DNA of 64,000 bases, from positions 1 to 64,000 of the forward strand of contig JAYTOP010000054.1 of the NCBI GenBank assembly GCA_043747745.1, read 5' to 3'. The notes beneath the pieces were generated by a model. That model worked only from the letters and a program-made list of their open reading frames with translations, had not been told where the DNA came from and ran no database searches. Below are positions 18,211-27,114 of the stretch, in pieces (within the stretch, counting starts at the first letter, position 1; every line of letters begins with the position of its first letter). A program made the translations under genes and the position numbers. The stretch is from SZAS-103 sp043747745 (GTDB lineage: Bacteria > Pseudomonadota > Gammaproteobacteria > Xanthomonadales > Xanthomonadaceae).

Positions 18211-20241
18211 TCAATCACTACTTGCAGATGCAGGCATCGCTGGATAGGCATCGAGCACCGGCCCCAGCGCGGCTTTTAGTGGGCCAAGCCATGGCTCGTA
18301 GTGGCGCCAGTGGTCGATGCCTTCACGATAGATCGGCTTGCGCACCTGTTCGGAACTCGCGGTGCGGACCGGGCGTTCGTTCTCGAAGAAGCGCAGGCAC
18401 TGCTCTTCGAACGGCAGGCCGCAATAGTCCAGCAGGCGCCGCACTTCCGTTTCGGTGTCGGCGACCATGGATTCGTAGCTGACACGATGCACGCGGCCGG
18501 GCAGCACGTCGTCGAAGTGCGCCATCAGCGCGACGTAGTCGCAATAATAACGTCCGATGTCGTCGAGGCTGTAGGTGAAACTCTGCCCGCGTGCGAAGTG
18601 CTGCTTGAAGCCGGAGAAACAGCAGGCGAGCGGATGCCGACGCGCATCGATGATCCGCGCATTCGGCAGCACGAGGTGGATCAGCCCGAGGTGGATGAAA
18701 TTGTTCGGCATCTTGTCGATGAAATACGGTGCCGCCGTCTTGCGCTGGATGCGCGTGCGCTCAATATAGTGTTCGCCAAGCCTGCGCAGGCCCTGCGCGT
18801 CCATCGCGGCGAGCACGTCCAGGTAGCCGGTCGCTTGCGGCGCATCGGACTGCTGGCGCAGGTCGCGGGTCATCGAGATGATTTCCGGCAGCTCCATCGT
18901 GCCTTCGACTTCGGAGTGGCTGGACAGAATCTGCTCGATCAGGGTCGAGCCCGCGCGCGGCAGGCCGACGATAAAGATCGGATCGCGCGCATCCGCGCCG
19001 GAATCCTTGCGCTGCGCAAAAAACGCGCTGGTAAAACACGCTTTCGAGCGACCGACGCGCAACGAGGTATCGTCGGCGTCGTACAGCAGCGTGACGCGGC
19101 GCAACTGGTTTCCTTGCAGATAATGCTGGAACGATCCTGCGTAGTCGGCAGCATCCTCGAGCGCCTTGCCGACCGCGAACTCGAACTCGCAACGGCTTGC
19201 CGCGTCGAGGTCGGACCGCGCCAGCTGCAGACGCATCGCCGCAAGGTCGTCGTCGTTGAAGCAGAACGTCTTGAGGTTTGCGAGGCTCCAGTACGCTTCG
19301 CCGAAAGCCGGATCGAGTGCGATGCTCTTGCGGTAGGCAGCGATCGACCGATCGGCATGGCCTGCTGTCTTCAGCGCATGCCCGTAGCTCAACCAGAGTT
19401 TCGGGTTGTTCGGATATTCGCGCAGGATCGCGGAATAGATCGCGATGGCCGGTTCGTAATCGCCAATGCGGCTCAGGATCACCGCCTTGAGATTGCGATA
19501 GCCCGGGTTCGCTGCATCGATCGCGAGCAGCGCATCGATCTCGGCCATCGCCTCGGCCGGCTTGTTGCTGCGGAACAGCACGAGCGCGTAGTTCTGCCGC
19601 GCGGCATGGAAGCTCGGGGCGAGCTCGAGGCAGCGCGCGAGCAGATGTTCGGCATCCTCATCGCGGCCCACGCGCGCGGCGACCTCGGCAAGCATGCGGA
19701 TCGCAGCCACATCGGTCGGCGCCTGTTTCAGGTGCTGGCGCAACAGGGCTTCGGCTTCGGGGACGCGGTTGTCGTGCAGCGCCGACGCGGCGGCAAGCAA
19801 TTGCGGGTCGCGCGTTGAATGCCGGATGTGGCACGCATAGGCGGAATCGGCACCGACCGCATCGCCTGTACCGGTGAGGTGGTCGCCGAGCGCGAGCCAC
19901 GCTTGCGGAAGATCGGGCTTGAGCGCAACCGCGCGACGCAATGCGCCGACCGCTTCCTCCCCACGCCCGGCGCGGCCGAGTGCGACGCCGAGTTCAAGCT
20001 GGGCCATCGCCCAGTTCGGCTGCGCATGCGCGAGCGGAGCGAGGATCTCGATGGCTTTCTGCACATCGCCGCGCACGGCATGGGAGTTCGCGAGAACCAG
20101 CAGCGCCATCGGATGGTTGCCGACGGCTTTCAGGATTTCGGTCGCCTGTTCGCCGGCAAGCTCCGGATGGGTCGCGAGCAGTCGCGACGCATGCGCAAGC
20201 GCCTGGTCGAGTGAGCCGGTCGGCTCGGTGGCGAGACTCAT
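18211..20241 (-). CDS. TPR-repeat sulfotransferase family protein
   Basis: Protein of 676 residues with two halves. The N-terminal ~370 residues form about ten tetratricopeptide repeats (for example QAWLALGDHLTGTGDA, KLWLSYGHALKTAGHADRS). The C-terminal domain is a sulfotransferase fold with PAPS 5'-phosphosulfate loop IVGLPRAGSTLIEQILSSH and the 3'-phosphate region around RHPLACCFSGFKQHF. In many bacteria this architecture is encoded next to TonB receptors (recollection); its acceptor is not known. I chose the ATG at 20241 (MSLATEP); a TTG 30 bases upstream is also possible. It lies 98 bases before the TonB receptor on the same strand and is divergent from the GcvT-like operon. Confidence 0.9.
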   Translation of the reverse strand: MSLATEPTGSLDQALAHASRLLATHPELAGEQATEILKAVGNHPMALLVLANSHAVRGDVQKAIEILAPLAHAQPNWAMAQLELGVALGRAGRGEEAVGALRRAVALKPDLPQAWLALGDHLTGTGDAVGADSAYACHIRHSTRDPQLLAAASALHDNRVPEAEALLRQHLKQAPTDVAAIRMLAEVAARVGRDEDAEHLLARCLELAPSFHAARQNYALVLFRSNKPAEAMAEIDALLAIDAANPGYRNLKAVILSRIGDYEPAIAIYSAILREYPNNPKLWLSYGHALKTAGHADRSIAAYRKSIALDPAFGEAYWSLANLKTFCFNDDDLAAMRLQLARSDLDAASRCEFEFAVGKALEDAADYAGSFQHYLQGNQLRRVTLLYDADDTSLRVGRSKACFTSAFFAQRKDSGADARDPIFIVGLPRAGSTLIEQILSSHSEVEGTMELPEIISMTRDLRQQSDAPQATGYLDVLAAMDAQGLRRLGEHYIERTRIQRKTAAPYFIDKMPNNFIHLGLIHLVLPNARIIDARRHPLACCFSGFKQHFARGQSFTYSLDDIGRYYCDYVALMAHFDDVLPGRVHRVSYESMVADTETEVRRLLDYCGLPFEEQCLRFFENERPVRTASSEQVRKPIYREGIDHWRHYEPWLGPLKAALGPVLDAYPAMPASASSD

Positions 20242-20475
20242 CGAAACCCCATTCGAAAGCCCATCGTTCAAGGCAGGTGAAAACCGTCGCAGCCGCGTCA
20301 GCGCAAGCTGCGACCGACTATATCAAGGATTGCCTGGGCAGTAGTGCTGTGCGCAAGGGGCACAGAGCATCGCGGCGACAACGCGCATTTCGCGGAACCG
20401 CCCGCTTCGCCCTATCATGCCGAACCAGCCGTTGCTGGCGAACCCGTCGCGCCACGTTTCTTCGCGAAGACTCCG

Positions 20476-21672
20476 ATGCTCGAACTCAAGCGCACCCCGT
20501 TCCACGAACGCACCTCGAAGCTGTGCCTGCCGCAGAACTGGCGGCGCTGGGCTGGCTACATCGTGGCCGGTTCCTACGATCTCTCGCTCGACCGCGAGTA
20601 CTGGGCGATCCGTGACGCGGCCGCGCTGATCGACATCTCGCCGTTGATGAAATACCTCATCGACGGTCCGGATGCCGCGCAGCTGCTGCACCGGATCACC
20701 ACGCGCGACGTCCACAAGATGGTGGTCGGGCAGGTCTGCTACACCGGCTGGTGCGACGACGAAGGCAAGATGCTCGACGACGGCACGATCTCGCGACTTG
20801 GCGAAACCAGTTTCCGCATGACCTCGGCCGAGCCGTCGCTGCGCTGGCTGTCGATGAACGCAGTCGGCATGAACGTGACGATCCGCGAGGTCAGCGATCA
20901 GGTCGCAGCATTGAGCCTGCAGGGCCCGAAATCGCGTACGATCCTCAATGGCTGCTGCAAGAAGACCATCGACAAGCTCAAGTTTTTTCGGGTGGCGCAG
21001 AACAGCATCGACGGCGTACCGGTCTCGATTTCGCGCACCGGTTACACCGGCGACCTCGGCTACGAGATCTGGATGAACGCCGACAAGGCGCTGAAGGTCT
21101 GGGATCGCTTGATGGTGGCCGGGCACGACTACGGCATCACGCCCTGCGGCATCCTGCCGATGGACATGGCGCGCGTGGAAGCGGGCCTGTTCATGATCGA
21201 TGTCGACTACACGCCCTGCAACCACGCCTGGATCGAAGGGCAGAAATCCACGCCGTTCGAGATGGGCCTGGACTGGGCGGTGAACCTCGACAAGGAAGGC
21301 TATTTCGTCGGGCGTCGCGCGTTGGAAAACGAAAAGCGCGACGGTCCCGCGTGGAAACTCGTCGGCGTCGACATCGACTGGGAAGGCATGGAGCGCTACT
21401 TCGCCGCAGTCGGCCTGCCGCCGCAGATCCCGGGCATGGCGGTGCGCGGCAGCCTGCCGGTGATGCGCGACGGCAAGCAAGTCGGCTACGCCTCGACGAG
21501 CACCTGGTCGCCGGTGCTGAAGAAATACATCGCGCTGGTGCACGTGCAGAAGCCGCACTACGAAGTCGGCACGCAACTGACGATCGAGATCACCGTCGAG
21601 CACCATCGCAGGCAGACGCCATGCAAGGTGGTGAAGCTGCCGTTTTACGATCCAGAGTGGAAGAAGAAATAG
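20476..21672 (+). CDS. GcvT/DmdA-fold tetrahydrofolate-dependent aminomethyltransferase-like protein
   Basis: Folate-binding enzyme of the glycine-cleavage T-protein superfamily, 398 residues from ATG 20476. Family features are IDISPLMKYLIDGPDAAQLL near the N-terminus, VAALSLQGPKS, the folate-site strand SRTGYTGDLGYEIWM and the C-terminal barrel (PFEMGLDWAV, GRRALE). It is not gcvT itself: no gcvH or gcvP lies nearby, and the end (LPFYDPEWKKK) is of a different subfamily. Family members transfer a methyl or methylene unit from an amine or sulfonium to THF. It is the first gene of an operon with two flavoproteins, so it probably takes over one-carbon units released by them or by a Rieske oxygenase. 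Confidence 0.87.
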   Translation: MLELKRTPFHERTSKLCLPQNWRRWAGYIVAGSYDLSLDREYWAIRDAAALIDISPLMKYLIDGPDAAQLLHRITTRDVHKMVVGQVCYTGWCDDEGKMLDDGTISRLGETSFRMTSAEPSLRWLSMNAVGMNVTIREVSDQVAALSLQGPKSRTILNGCCKKTIDKLKFFRVAQNSIDGVPVSISRTGYTGDLGYEIWMNADKALKVWDRLMVAGHDYGITPCGILPMDMARVEAGLFMIDVDYTPCNHAWIEGQKSTPFEMGLDWAVNLDKEGYFVGRRALENEKRDGPAWKLVGVDIDWEGMERYFAAVGLPPQIPGMAVRGSLPVMRDGKQVGYASTSTWSPVLKKYIALVHVQKPHYEVGTQLTIEITVEHHRRQTPCKVVKLPFYDPEWKKK

Positions 21673-21695
21673 CGGTTGCAAACGCAAGGATCGTG

Positions 21696-21780
21696 CAATT
21701 TCCGTTCGTGGTGAGCCTGTCGAACCATGGACGGAAATTGCGAGGCGATATGCGTGCCCTTCGACAGGCTCAGGGCGAAC
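21696..21780. repeat. Dispersed palindromic repeat (REP-like)
   Basis: Two nested inverted pairs fill the gap between the GcvT-like gene and the next gene: CAATTTCCGT (21696-21705) with ACGGAAATTG (21731-21740), and GAGCCTGTCGAA (21713-21724) with TTCGACAGGCTC (21760-21771). The second core is a common repeat in Xanthomonadales and related genomes (recollection). It lies inside an operon and may act as an mRNA stability element. Confidence 0.75.
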
Positions 21781-21865
21781 GGCTTGGGGCTCAGGACGAT
21801 CGGATTTCGGGGATGGCGATCGCCGTGGCGGTTGGTAAGCGAAGAATCAGCAAATCGGAATCTCC

Positions 21866-23452
21866 ATGACAAGTAGCAACCAATACGACGCGATCGTCAT
21901 CGGCGCAGGCCACAACGGCCTGATCGCCGCCGCTTACCTTGCGCGCGCAGGCAAGAAGGTCTGCATCCTCGAACGGCGCGAGATCGTAGGCGGCGCGGCG
22001 ATGACTGAGGAGATCTTCCCCGGCTATCGCTTCACCGAATTCTCGTACGTGGTCAGCCTGCTGCGCCCGGAAATCATCCGCGATCTCGAATTGCCGCGCC
22101 ATGGGTTGAAGATCCTGCCGCTGCCGAGCACGGTCACGCCGATGGACAACGGCGACTATCTCGCCGCGTGGGACGACCACGACCTCACGCGTCGCGAGAT
22201 CTACCGGCATTCGCCGAAGGATGCTGAGGCAGCGGACGAGTATTCGCGGGTGATGGCGCGCGCAGCGAAAGCGATCAAACCGATCATCAGCCTGGTGCCG
22301 CCGGATCCGTCATCGATGAGTCCGCGCGATTTGATGGGGATGTTGAAGCTTGGAAAATATGCCAAGAGCCTCAAGGAAAAAGAGCTGTACCAGATCGCGA
22401 AACTGGTGACGCAATCCTCCGCCGACCTGCTCAACGACTGGTTCGAGTTCGATCCGCTCAAGGGCACGAAGTCCGCGAGCGGCATCATCGGCACCTTCCT
22501 CGGCCCGAATTCGCCGGGCACCGCGTACGTGCTGCTGCACCACTACATGGGCGAGATCGATGGTGCATTCAGAGCATGGGGTTTCGCGAAGAACGGCACC
22601 GGCGGCGTGAGCGCGGCGATCGCGCGCTCCGCGCAGGCGCTGGGCGTCGAGATCCGCACCAGCGCGCCAGTGAAGCAGGTCATCGTCAAGGGCGGCCGCG
22701 CCGCAGGCGTCGCACTGGAAAACGGCGACGAATTGCGCGCGAAAGTCGTGATGTCCGCAGCGGACCCGAAGCGCAGCTTCCTGCAATTTGTCGAGTCGAA
22801 ACATCTGCCCGACGACTTCGTCCAGTCGATCCGCGACTTTCGCGTGCGTGGTTCGTCGGGCAAGGTCAACATCGCGTTGAACCAGTTGCCGGACTTCACG
22901 TGTTTGCCCGGCGAAGGCCCGTTGCATCGCGGCTCGATTTCGATCAGCCCGAGCATGGATTACATCGAGCGCGCTTACGACGAGGCGAAGTACGGGCAGT
23001 TCTCGAGGAACCCCTACATCGACATGATCATCCCGTCGATGATCGACCGCGACATGGCACCTCCGGGCCACCACGTGATGTCGTGCTTCGTGCAGTACGC
23101 GCCGTACGACATCGAAGGCGGCTGGGACGATGCGAAGAAAGAGGCGTTCGGCGAGACCGTGATCTCGACGATCGAACGCTACGCGCCGAACTTCCGAAAC
23201 TGCATCGTCGACAAGCAGGTCATCACGCCGAAGGACATCGAGCGCATCGCCGGCATCACCGGCGGCAACATCTTCCACGGCGAACTGCTGCTGCACCAGT
23301 TGTTCTTCCTGCGTCCGTCGCCGCAATGGGCCGACTATCGCACGCCCTTGCCCGGCTACTACTTCGGCGCGGCCGGTGCGCATCCAGGCGGCGGCGTGAT
23401 GGGCGCAGCGGGCAGGTTGGCGGCGCTGGAAGTGTTGAAGGACTGGAAATGA
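21866..23452 (+). CDS. PYROXD2/phytoene-desaturase-like FAD oxidoreductase (1)
   Basis: NAD(P)/FAD-dependent oxidoreductase of the carotenoid desaturase/PYROXD2 family, 528 residues. The Rossmann motif is IVIGAGHNGLIAAAYLARAG and the following FAD contacts are ILERREIVGGAAMTEE. The family-specific region FRAWGFAKNGTGGVSAAIA and the C-terminal FAD closure (YYFGAAGAHPGGGVMGAAGR) are present. No carotenoid genes are near, and PYROXD2-like proteins of this type are distinct from CrtI. It overlaps the next gene, a paralogue, by four bases (ATGA), so the two products may act in sequence or as a heteromer. The substrate is unknown; oxidation of an amine or amino-acid side chain is inferred from the neighbourhood. 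Confidence 0.88.
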   Translation: MTSSNQYDAIVIGAGHNGLIAAAYLARAGKKVCILERREIVGGAAMTEEIFPGYRFTEFSYVVSLLRPEIIRDLELPRHGLKILPLPSTVTPMDNGDYLAAWDDHDLTRREIYRHSPKDAEAADEYSRVMARAAKAIKPIISLVPPDPSSMSPRDLMGMLKLGKYAKSLKEKELYQIAKLVTQSSADLLNDWFEFDPLKGTKSASGIIGTFLGPNSPGTAYVLLHHYMGEIDGAFRAWGFAKNGTGGVSAAIARSAQALGVEIRTSAPVKQVIVKGGRAAGVALENGDELRAKVVMSAADPKRSFLQFVESKHLPDDFVQSIRDFRVRGSSGKVNIALNQLPDFTCLPGEGPLHRGSISISPSMDYIERAYDEAKYGQFSRNPYIDMIIPSMIDRDMAPPGHHVMSCFVQYAPYDIEGGWDDAKKEAFGETVISTIERYAPNFRNCIVDKQVITPKDIERIAGITGGNIFHGELLLHQLFFLRPSPQWADYRTPLPGYYFGAAGAHPGGGVMGAAGRLAALEVLKDWK

Positions 23453-24987
23453 GCGCGACCCTGCATCACACGATCACGGAATACGACGCCATCATTATCG
23501 GCGCCGGCCACAACGGCCTGGTCGCCGCAAACTACCTTGCGAAGTCCGGGAAGAAAGTCCTCGTGCTCGAACGCCGCGCGATCGCCGGTGGACAAGTCGT
23601 GACGGAATCCTTCGGCGAAGGCTTCGTCGTCGATGCGTTGCATGCGGGCGGCAGTTTGCGTCCCGATATCGTCGCCGACCTCGGCCTCGCGAAACACGGA
23701 CTCGCGCCCGCGGCTGGCGCGAAGCCTGCATATGTTTCGCTGCTGCCAAACGGACAGCAGCTTCACCTCGTCGCCGATGGCAAGGACGCGCAGACGCTCG
23801 CATCGATCCGCGAACTGTCCGCGAACGACGCCGCGCGCTGGCCGGACTTCGTCGCCTTCATGGACAAGGCCGCCGCGTTCCTCGACTCTGCGTACGCCAC
23901 GCCGATGCCGCGCCTGCCGCCCGCCGACATGTGGGCCGATGGCCTGCCGCTCGCGAAGCTCGGCTGGAAGCTGCGCCGGCTCGGCGGCAAGGACATGTTC
24001 AAGGTCATCCGCTCGATGTCGATGTCGATGGTCGAGTTCACCGAGGAATGGTTCGAGTCCGAACCGCTGCGCGCGGCGATCGCCGCCGTCGGCATCCATG
24101 GCTTCACGCTCGGTGCGATGTCTGCAGGCGGCGGCTACACGCTGATGCACAACTGGCTCAATCGCGGCGGTCTCGCGCATCGGCAAGTAGCTGGAGGCAT
24201 CGGAAACATTTCAGACGCGCTTGTCGCTGCACTGAAGGCGAACGGCGGCGAACTGCGCACATCCACCGACGTGCAGAAGATCCTCGTCAGCAAGCAGGCA
24301 GCGACCGGTGTGAGGCTCGCGAATGGCGAAGAGATCGCCGCGCGCATGGTGCTGTCCGCCGCCGATCCGCGCCACACCCTGCTAGGCCTCGTCGGCGCGG
24401 TCGAATTGCCGCCGGAATTCGTCTGGCACACGCAATCGATCAAGATGCGAGGCAGCATCGCGAAGGTGCACCTGCTCACGAATGGATCGCACGGATTGCC
24501 GAATGGAACGCTCGCGATCGCGCCTGCGCTGCGTTATCTCGAACGCGCGTTCGATGCCGCGAAATACGGCGAAATTTCAGCGCAGCCGTACCTCGAAGTC
24601 ACCAGCAACGGCAACGTCGTCTCGATCCATTTCCAGTTCGCGCCGTACAAACTGCGGAACGGCGACTGGGAAGACCAGCGCGGTCGCGTGGAGCAACGCG
24701 CGGTCGCCACGCTCGCCGAACACTTCCCCGCGCTGAAGGCGTCGATCCGGCAGATCGAATCGATCCTGCCGACCGACATGGAAGAAACCTACGGCTTCAC
24801 CGAAGGCGACCTCAACCACGGCCAACTCATCCTCGACCAAATGTTCTTCATGCGCCCGATGCCGGGCTGGTCGAACCACCGCACGCCGATCGATGGCCTG
24901 TACCTGTGCGGCAGCGGCGTGCACGGCGGCGGCGGGATCAGCGGGGCGAGCGGAAGGAATGCGGCGCGGGCGTCGATGAAGAAATGA
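23449..24987 (+). CDS. PYROXD2/phytoene-desaturase-like FAD oxidoreductase (2)
   Basis: Second flavoprotein of the same family, 512 residues, starting at the ATG that overlaps the upstream TGA. The Rossmann motif is IIIGAGHNGLVAANYLAKSG with LERRAIAGGQVVTESF. The middle has AHRQVAGGIGNISDALVAAL where its neighbour has GTGGVSAAIARSAQAL, and the C-terminal FAD segment is LYLCGSGVHGGGGISGASGR. The two proteins are diverged paralogues: the same fold and end motifs, but clearly different middle thirds. The operon GcvT-like, PYROXD2-like, PYROXD2-like is intact although much of the adjoining catabolic operon is broken. Confidence 0.88.
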   Translation: MSATLHHTITEYDAIIIGAGHNGLVAANYLAKSGKKVLVLERRAIAGGQVVTESFGEGFVVDALHAGGSLRPDIVADLGLAKHGLAPAAGAKPAYVSLLPNGQQLHLVADGKDAQTLASIRELSANDAARWPDFVAFMDKAAAFLDSAYATPMPRLPPADMWADGLPLAKLGWKLRRLGGKDMFKVIRSMSMSMVEFTEEWFESEPLRAAIAAVGIHGFTLGAMSAGGGYTLMHNWLNRGGLAHRQVAGGIGNISDALVAALKANGGELRTSTDVQKILVSKQAATGVRLANGEEIAARMVLSAADPRHTLLGLVGAVELPPEFVWHTQSIKMRGSIAKVHLLTNGSHGLPNGTLAIAPALRYLERAFDAAKYGEISAQPYLEVTSNGNVVSIHFQFAPYKLRNGDWEDQRGRVEQRAVATLAEHFPALKASIRQIESILPTDMEETYGFTEGDLNHGQLILDQMFFMRPMPGWSNHRTPIDGLYLCGSGVHGGGGISGASGRNAARASMKK

Positions 24988-25228
24988 AGTCGCTTGCTGT
25001 CGCCTGCAGTTCGGCGATGATTTTTCTGCATGCACTCGCCAAGGGCCGTAGCGCGTTCGCGCCAGACCGTTCGAAACCGCAGCCGCGTCATGCGCTCCGC
25101 GCAAGCTGCTCCGACTCGCATCTCGCACGGGAGCTTGCATTCGTTCAGTGGAACAGGGTTAATCTGCAACGCGACGTCGCGATCCGTTCCTTGCGGTTCC
25201 CGCGGCTTGTCACGACAGGAGGTCGACC

Positions 25229-25429
25229 ATGAAATGGGCAAGCATGTATCTGATAGGTTTCATCATCCTCATTGGCGGCGTCCTGGCCGCGCTCTGGAAG
25301 CTGGGCATCCTGGCCAACATCGGAACGACGTGGACGGTGATCGGAGTCGTCATTCTGATCGGCTTTGGCATCATGATCGCCGTCTCGCACAGCGGCACCA
25401 AGGAAAACATCGAGATCGACCGCAAGTGA
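25229..25429 (+). CDS. Small two-helix membrane protein
   Basis: Protein of 66 residues with two hydrophobic helices (MYLIGFIILIGGVLAALWKL and WTVIGVVILIGFGIMIAVS) joined by a short loop and ending in a charged tail (HSGTKENIEIDRK). A strong AGGAGG ribosome-binding sequence sits seven bases before the ATG, which supports real expression. No family with known function is recognised. It stands alone between the flavoprotein operon and a convergent DUF2306 gene. Confidence 0.75.
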   Translation: MKWASMYLIGFIILIGGVLAALWKLGILANIGTTWTVIGVVILIGFGIMIAVSHSGTKENIEIDRK

Positions 25430-25542
25430 TCGGCTCCGGTGGCAGGTGCGGATGGAAGCGGCAGCAGGAGCATGCTGATGTGTTCGTCTGCTCAATGGGC
25501 ATCGAGTTTCCGTAGCATCGCCATAGCATTGCGGTTGTTCGC

Positions 25543-26691
25543 TTACAGCTGCACGGCTTCCCGGTAGTCGACGATGGGCTGCGCGTTGTTGCCGTCGTCC
25601 GCGTGCGCTTCGCCGAGGCTGTCGTAGGCGTTGCTCGATCGCGGATAGGCATCCACGTTGAGCCGCATGATGCGAATGGCTTCCTTGAATTTTTTACTGC
25701 GGATGAGTTGATAGTCCAGGTTGTTGAGCTCGTCTTCGTCGAAATTGTACGTAGTGGGTTCGACGATCTTCAGGTGACGGTATTGCTCGTAAGTCTGGTC
25801 GATGCCGCGCGCTGCAATGGTCATCGCGAGAGTTTCAGCAATCGATGTACGCGGATCGAAACCGGCTTTGACGTCGGGCATCCACACCGCCATGGTGACC
25901 GCGAAGATTCCGGCTGCCATCGCGAGCGAGAGCATGAAAAGCAGGCAGGCCGTCGCGATGCGTTTTATCGCGTTGCCGCTGTCCTGCGTGCGCAGATAAA
26001 TCTCGAGGACGGCGAGCGGTACCAAGAACTGGGCGAATGCCATGATCGTGGGGAACGGACCGGTGAAGGTAACCGGGTCGAAACCGACGGGACCCTTGAA
26101 GACCATCATGGTCAGGAAGAATGCGACCCGATAGAAATACGCAGCGCTTGCCACGAGGAACAGCCGCAGCGCCCAGCGACGATGCGTCGTGAAGTCGCGG
26201 GCGATCACATACCGCAGCGCCATGCCGGCGCAGAGCCAGATCACGATGGCGCCAAAAGTGGAACCCAGGTTCTGGGATAGGTCGCCAATGCTTCCGCGGA
26301 TCCAGGTCATGTAGAGACCGGCCACGCTGATGCCGACAGCGGCCAACATGTAGATGCGCCCGTTCCAGCGATGAAAGATCGGGAAGCAGCTGCGGACTTG
26401 CGGAATCAGCTGTAGCGCTCCGGCGAACAGGACGACGATCGCCGATGCGATATGCATGGCGACGGCGAAATTCCCCACCGTATCGCCAACGACATGACCA
26501 TGGGTGATGAACTTGCCCCACCCGTGGTAATCGCCACGCAGCGCGGTCAGACCGTAGAAAGACGCAACGGCAAACGCGAACACCCATTGGCCTATCACGG
26601 CGACGACAAACCAGAATCGCGCGGCTGCCTTCAGCGCGGTGGTGGCGACGGAATCCAGATCCATCCGGTTGGTCAATACGATTGCGCTCAT
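25543..26691 (-). CDS. DUF2306 membrane protein with helical C-terminal domain
   Basis: Integral membrane protein of 382 residues from ATG 26691 (MSAIVLTN). About eight hydrophobic segments occupy residues 25-280. The heme-like His pattern of DUF2306 proteins is seen in HIASAIVVLFAGALQLIP and IFHRWNGRIYMLAAV, then RRWALRLFLVASAAYFYRVA. After the membrane part a soluble tail (about 300-382) looks like one or two TPR-type helices (EAIRIMRLNVDAYPRSSNAY). Function unknown; members often lie near respiratory or sensory genes. A second, distantly similar membrane protein is encoded divergently 424 bases away. Confidence 0.8.
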   Translation of the reverse strand: MSAIVLTNRMDLDSVATTALKAAARFWFVVAVIGQWVFAFAVASFYGLTALRGDYHGWGKFITHGHVVGDTVGNFAVAMHIASAIVVLFAGALQLIPQVRSCFPIFHRWNGRIYMLAAVGISVAGLYMTWIRGSIGDLSQNLGSTFGAIVIWLCAGMALRYVIARDFTTHRRWALRLFLVASAAYFYRVAFFLTMMVFKGPVGFDPVTFTGPFPTIMAFAQFLVPLAVLEIYLRTQDSGNAIKRIATACLLFMLSLAMAAGIFAVTMAVWMPDVKAGFDPRTSIAETLAMTIAARGIDQTYEQYRHLKIVEPTTYNFDEDELNNLDYQLIRSKKFKEAIRIMRLNVDAYPRSSNAYDSLGEAHADDGNNAQPIVDYREAVQL

Positions 26692-27114
26692 GTGCGTGCC
26701 ATCAGCCCGGCGAGGGACGCCTCGTCCGAAACCATGTCCATGCGGCAACGCACTGACCAGCCGATTGCGACGGGTTACGACCTATCGAGGTCGAGCCACG
26801 GCATGGACGGATGGACTGCGATCGATACTGCGGCGCGCAGCGCACTGTTGTTCGAGCGGAGATGGAATCTGCCGCGCTGTCCGCAGCCGGTCGCTTCCTG
26901 GCGCGGTTCAGACCCACGCCAACGTGGCTGGTCGGACAAGGACCACAGAGGCTGGCAATTGCGATCAGGCTGTACGGAAGCGCTTCCCAACAGCGAAGCT
27001 GGTCAAGGACGATCGGATGGCCTCGTTCAACACAAGTCCATCCGCTCTGCACAACGAAAGATCGATTGAAGCGACGCACCACGTAGGCCAAACACGAGAA
27101 ACTGGAAGGCGGCC
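26692..27114. other. Divergent intergenic region, no supported gene
   Basis: 423 bases between two membrane-protein genes. Short open frames exist on both strands but none has a ribosome-binding site or recognisable product. It must hold promoters for both flanking genes; I can point to no clear -35/-10 pair. Confidence 0.45.

Noticed and set aside
22576..23448. Extension of the second PYROXD2-like frame upstream
   Set aside because: It overlaps the first PYROXD2-like gene out of frame and has shadow composition; the ATG at 23449 begins the family N-terminus and overlaps the previous stop.
21866..24987. Carotenoid (phytoene) desaturases
   Set aside because: The fold is shared, but no crtB, crtE or crtY lies nearby and the two proteins resemble the PYROXD2 branch more than CrtI.
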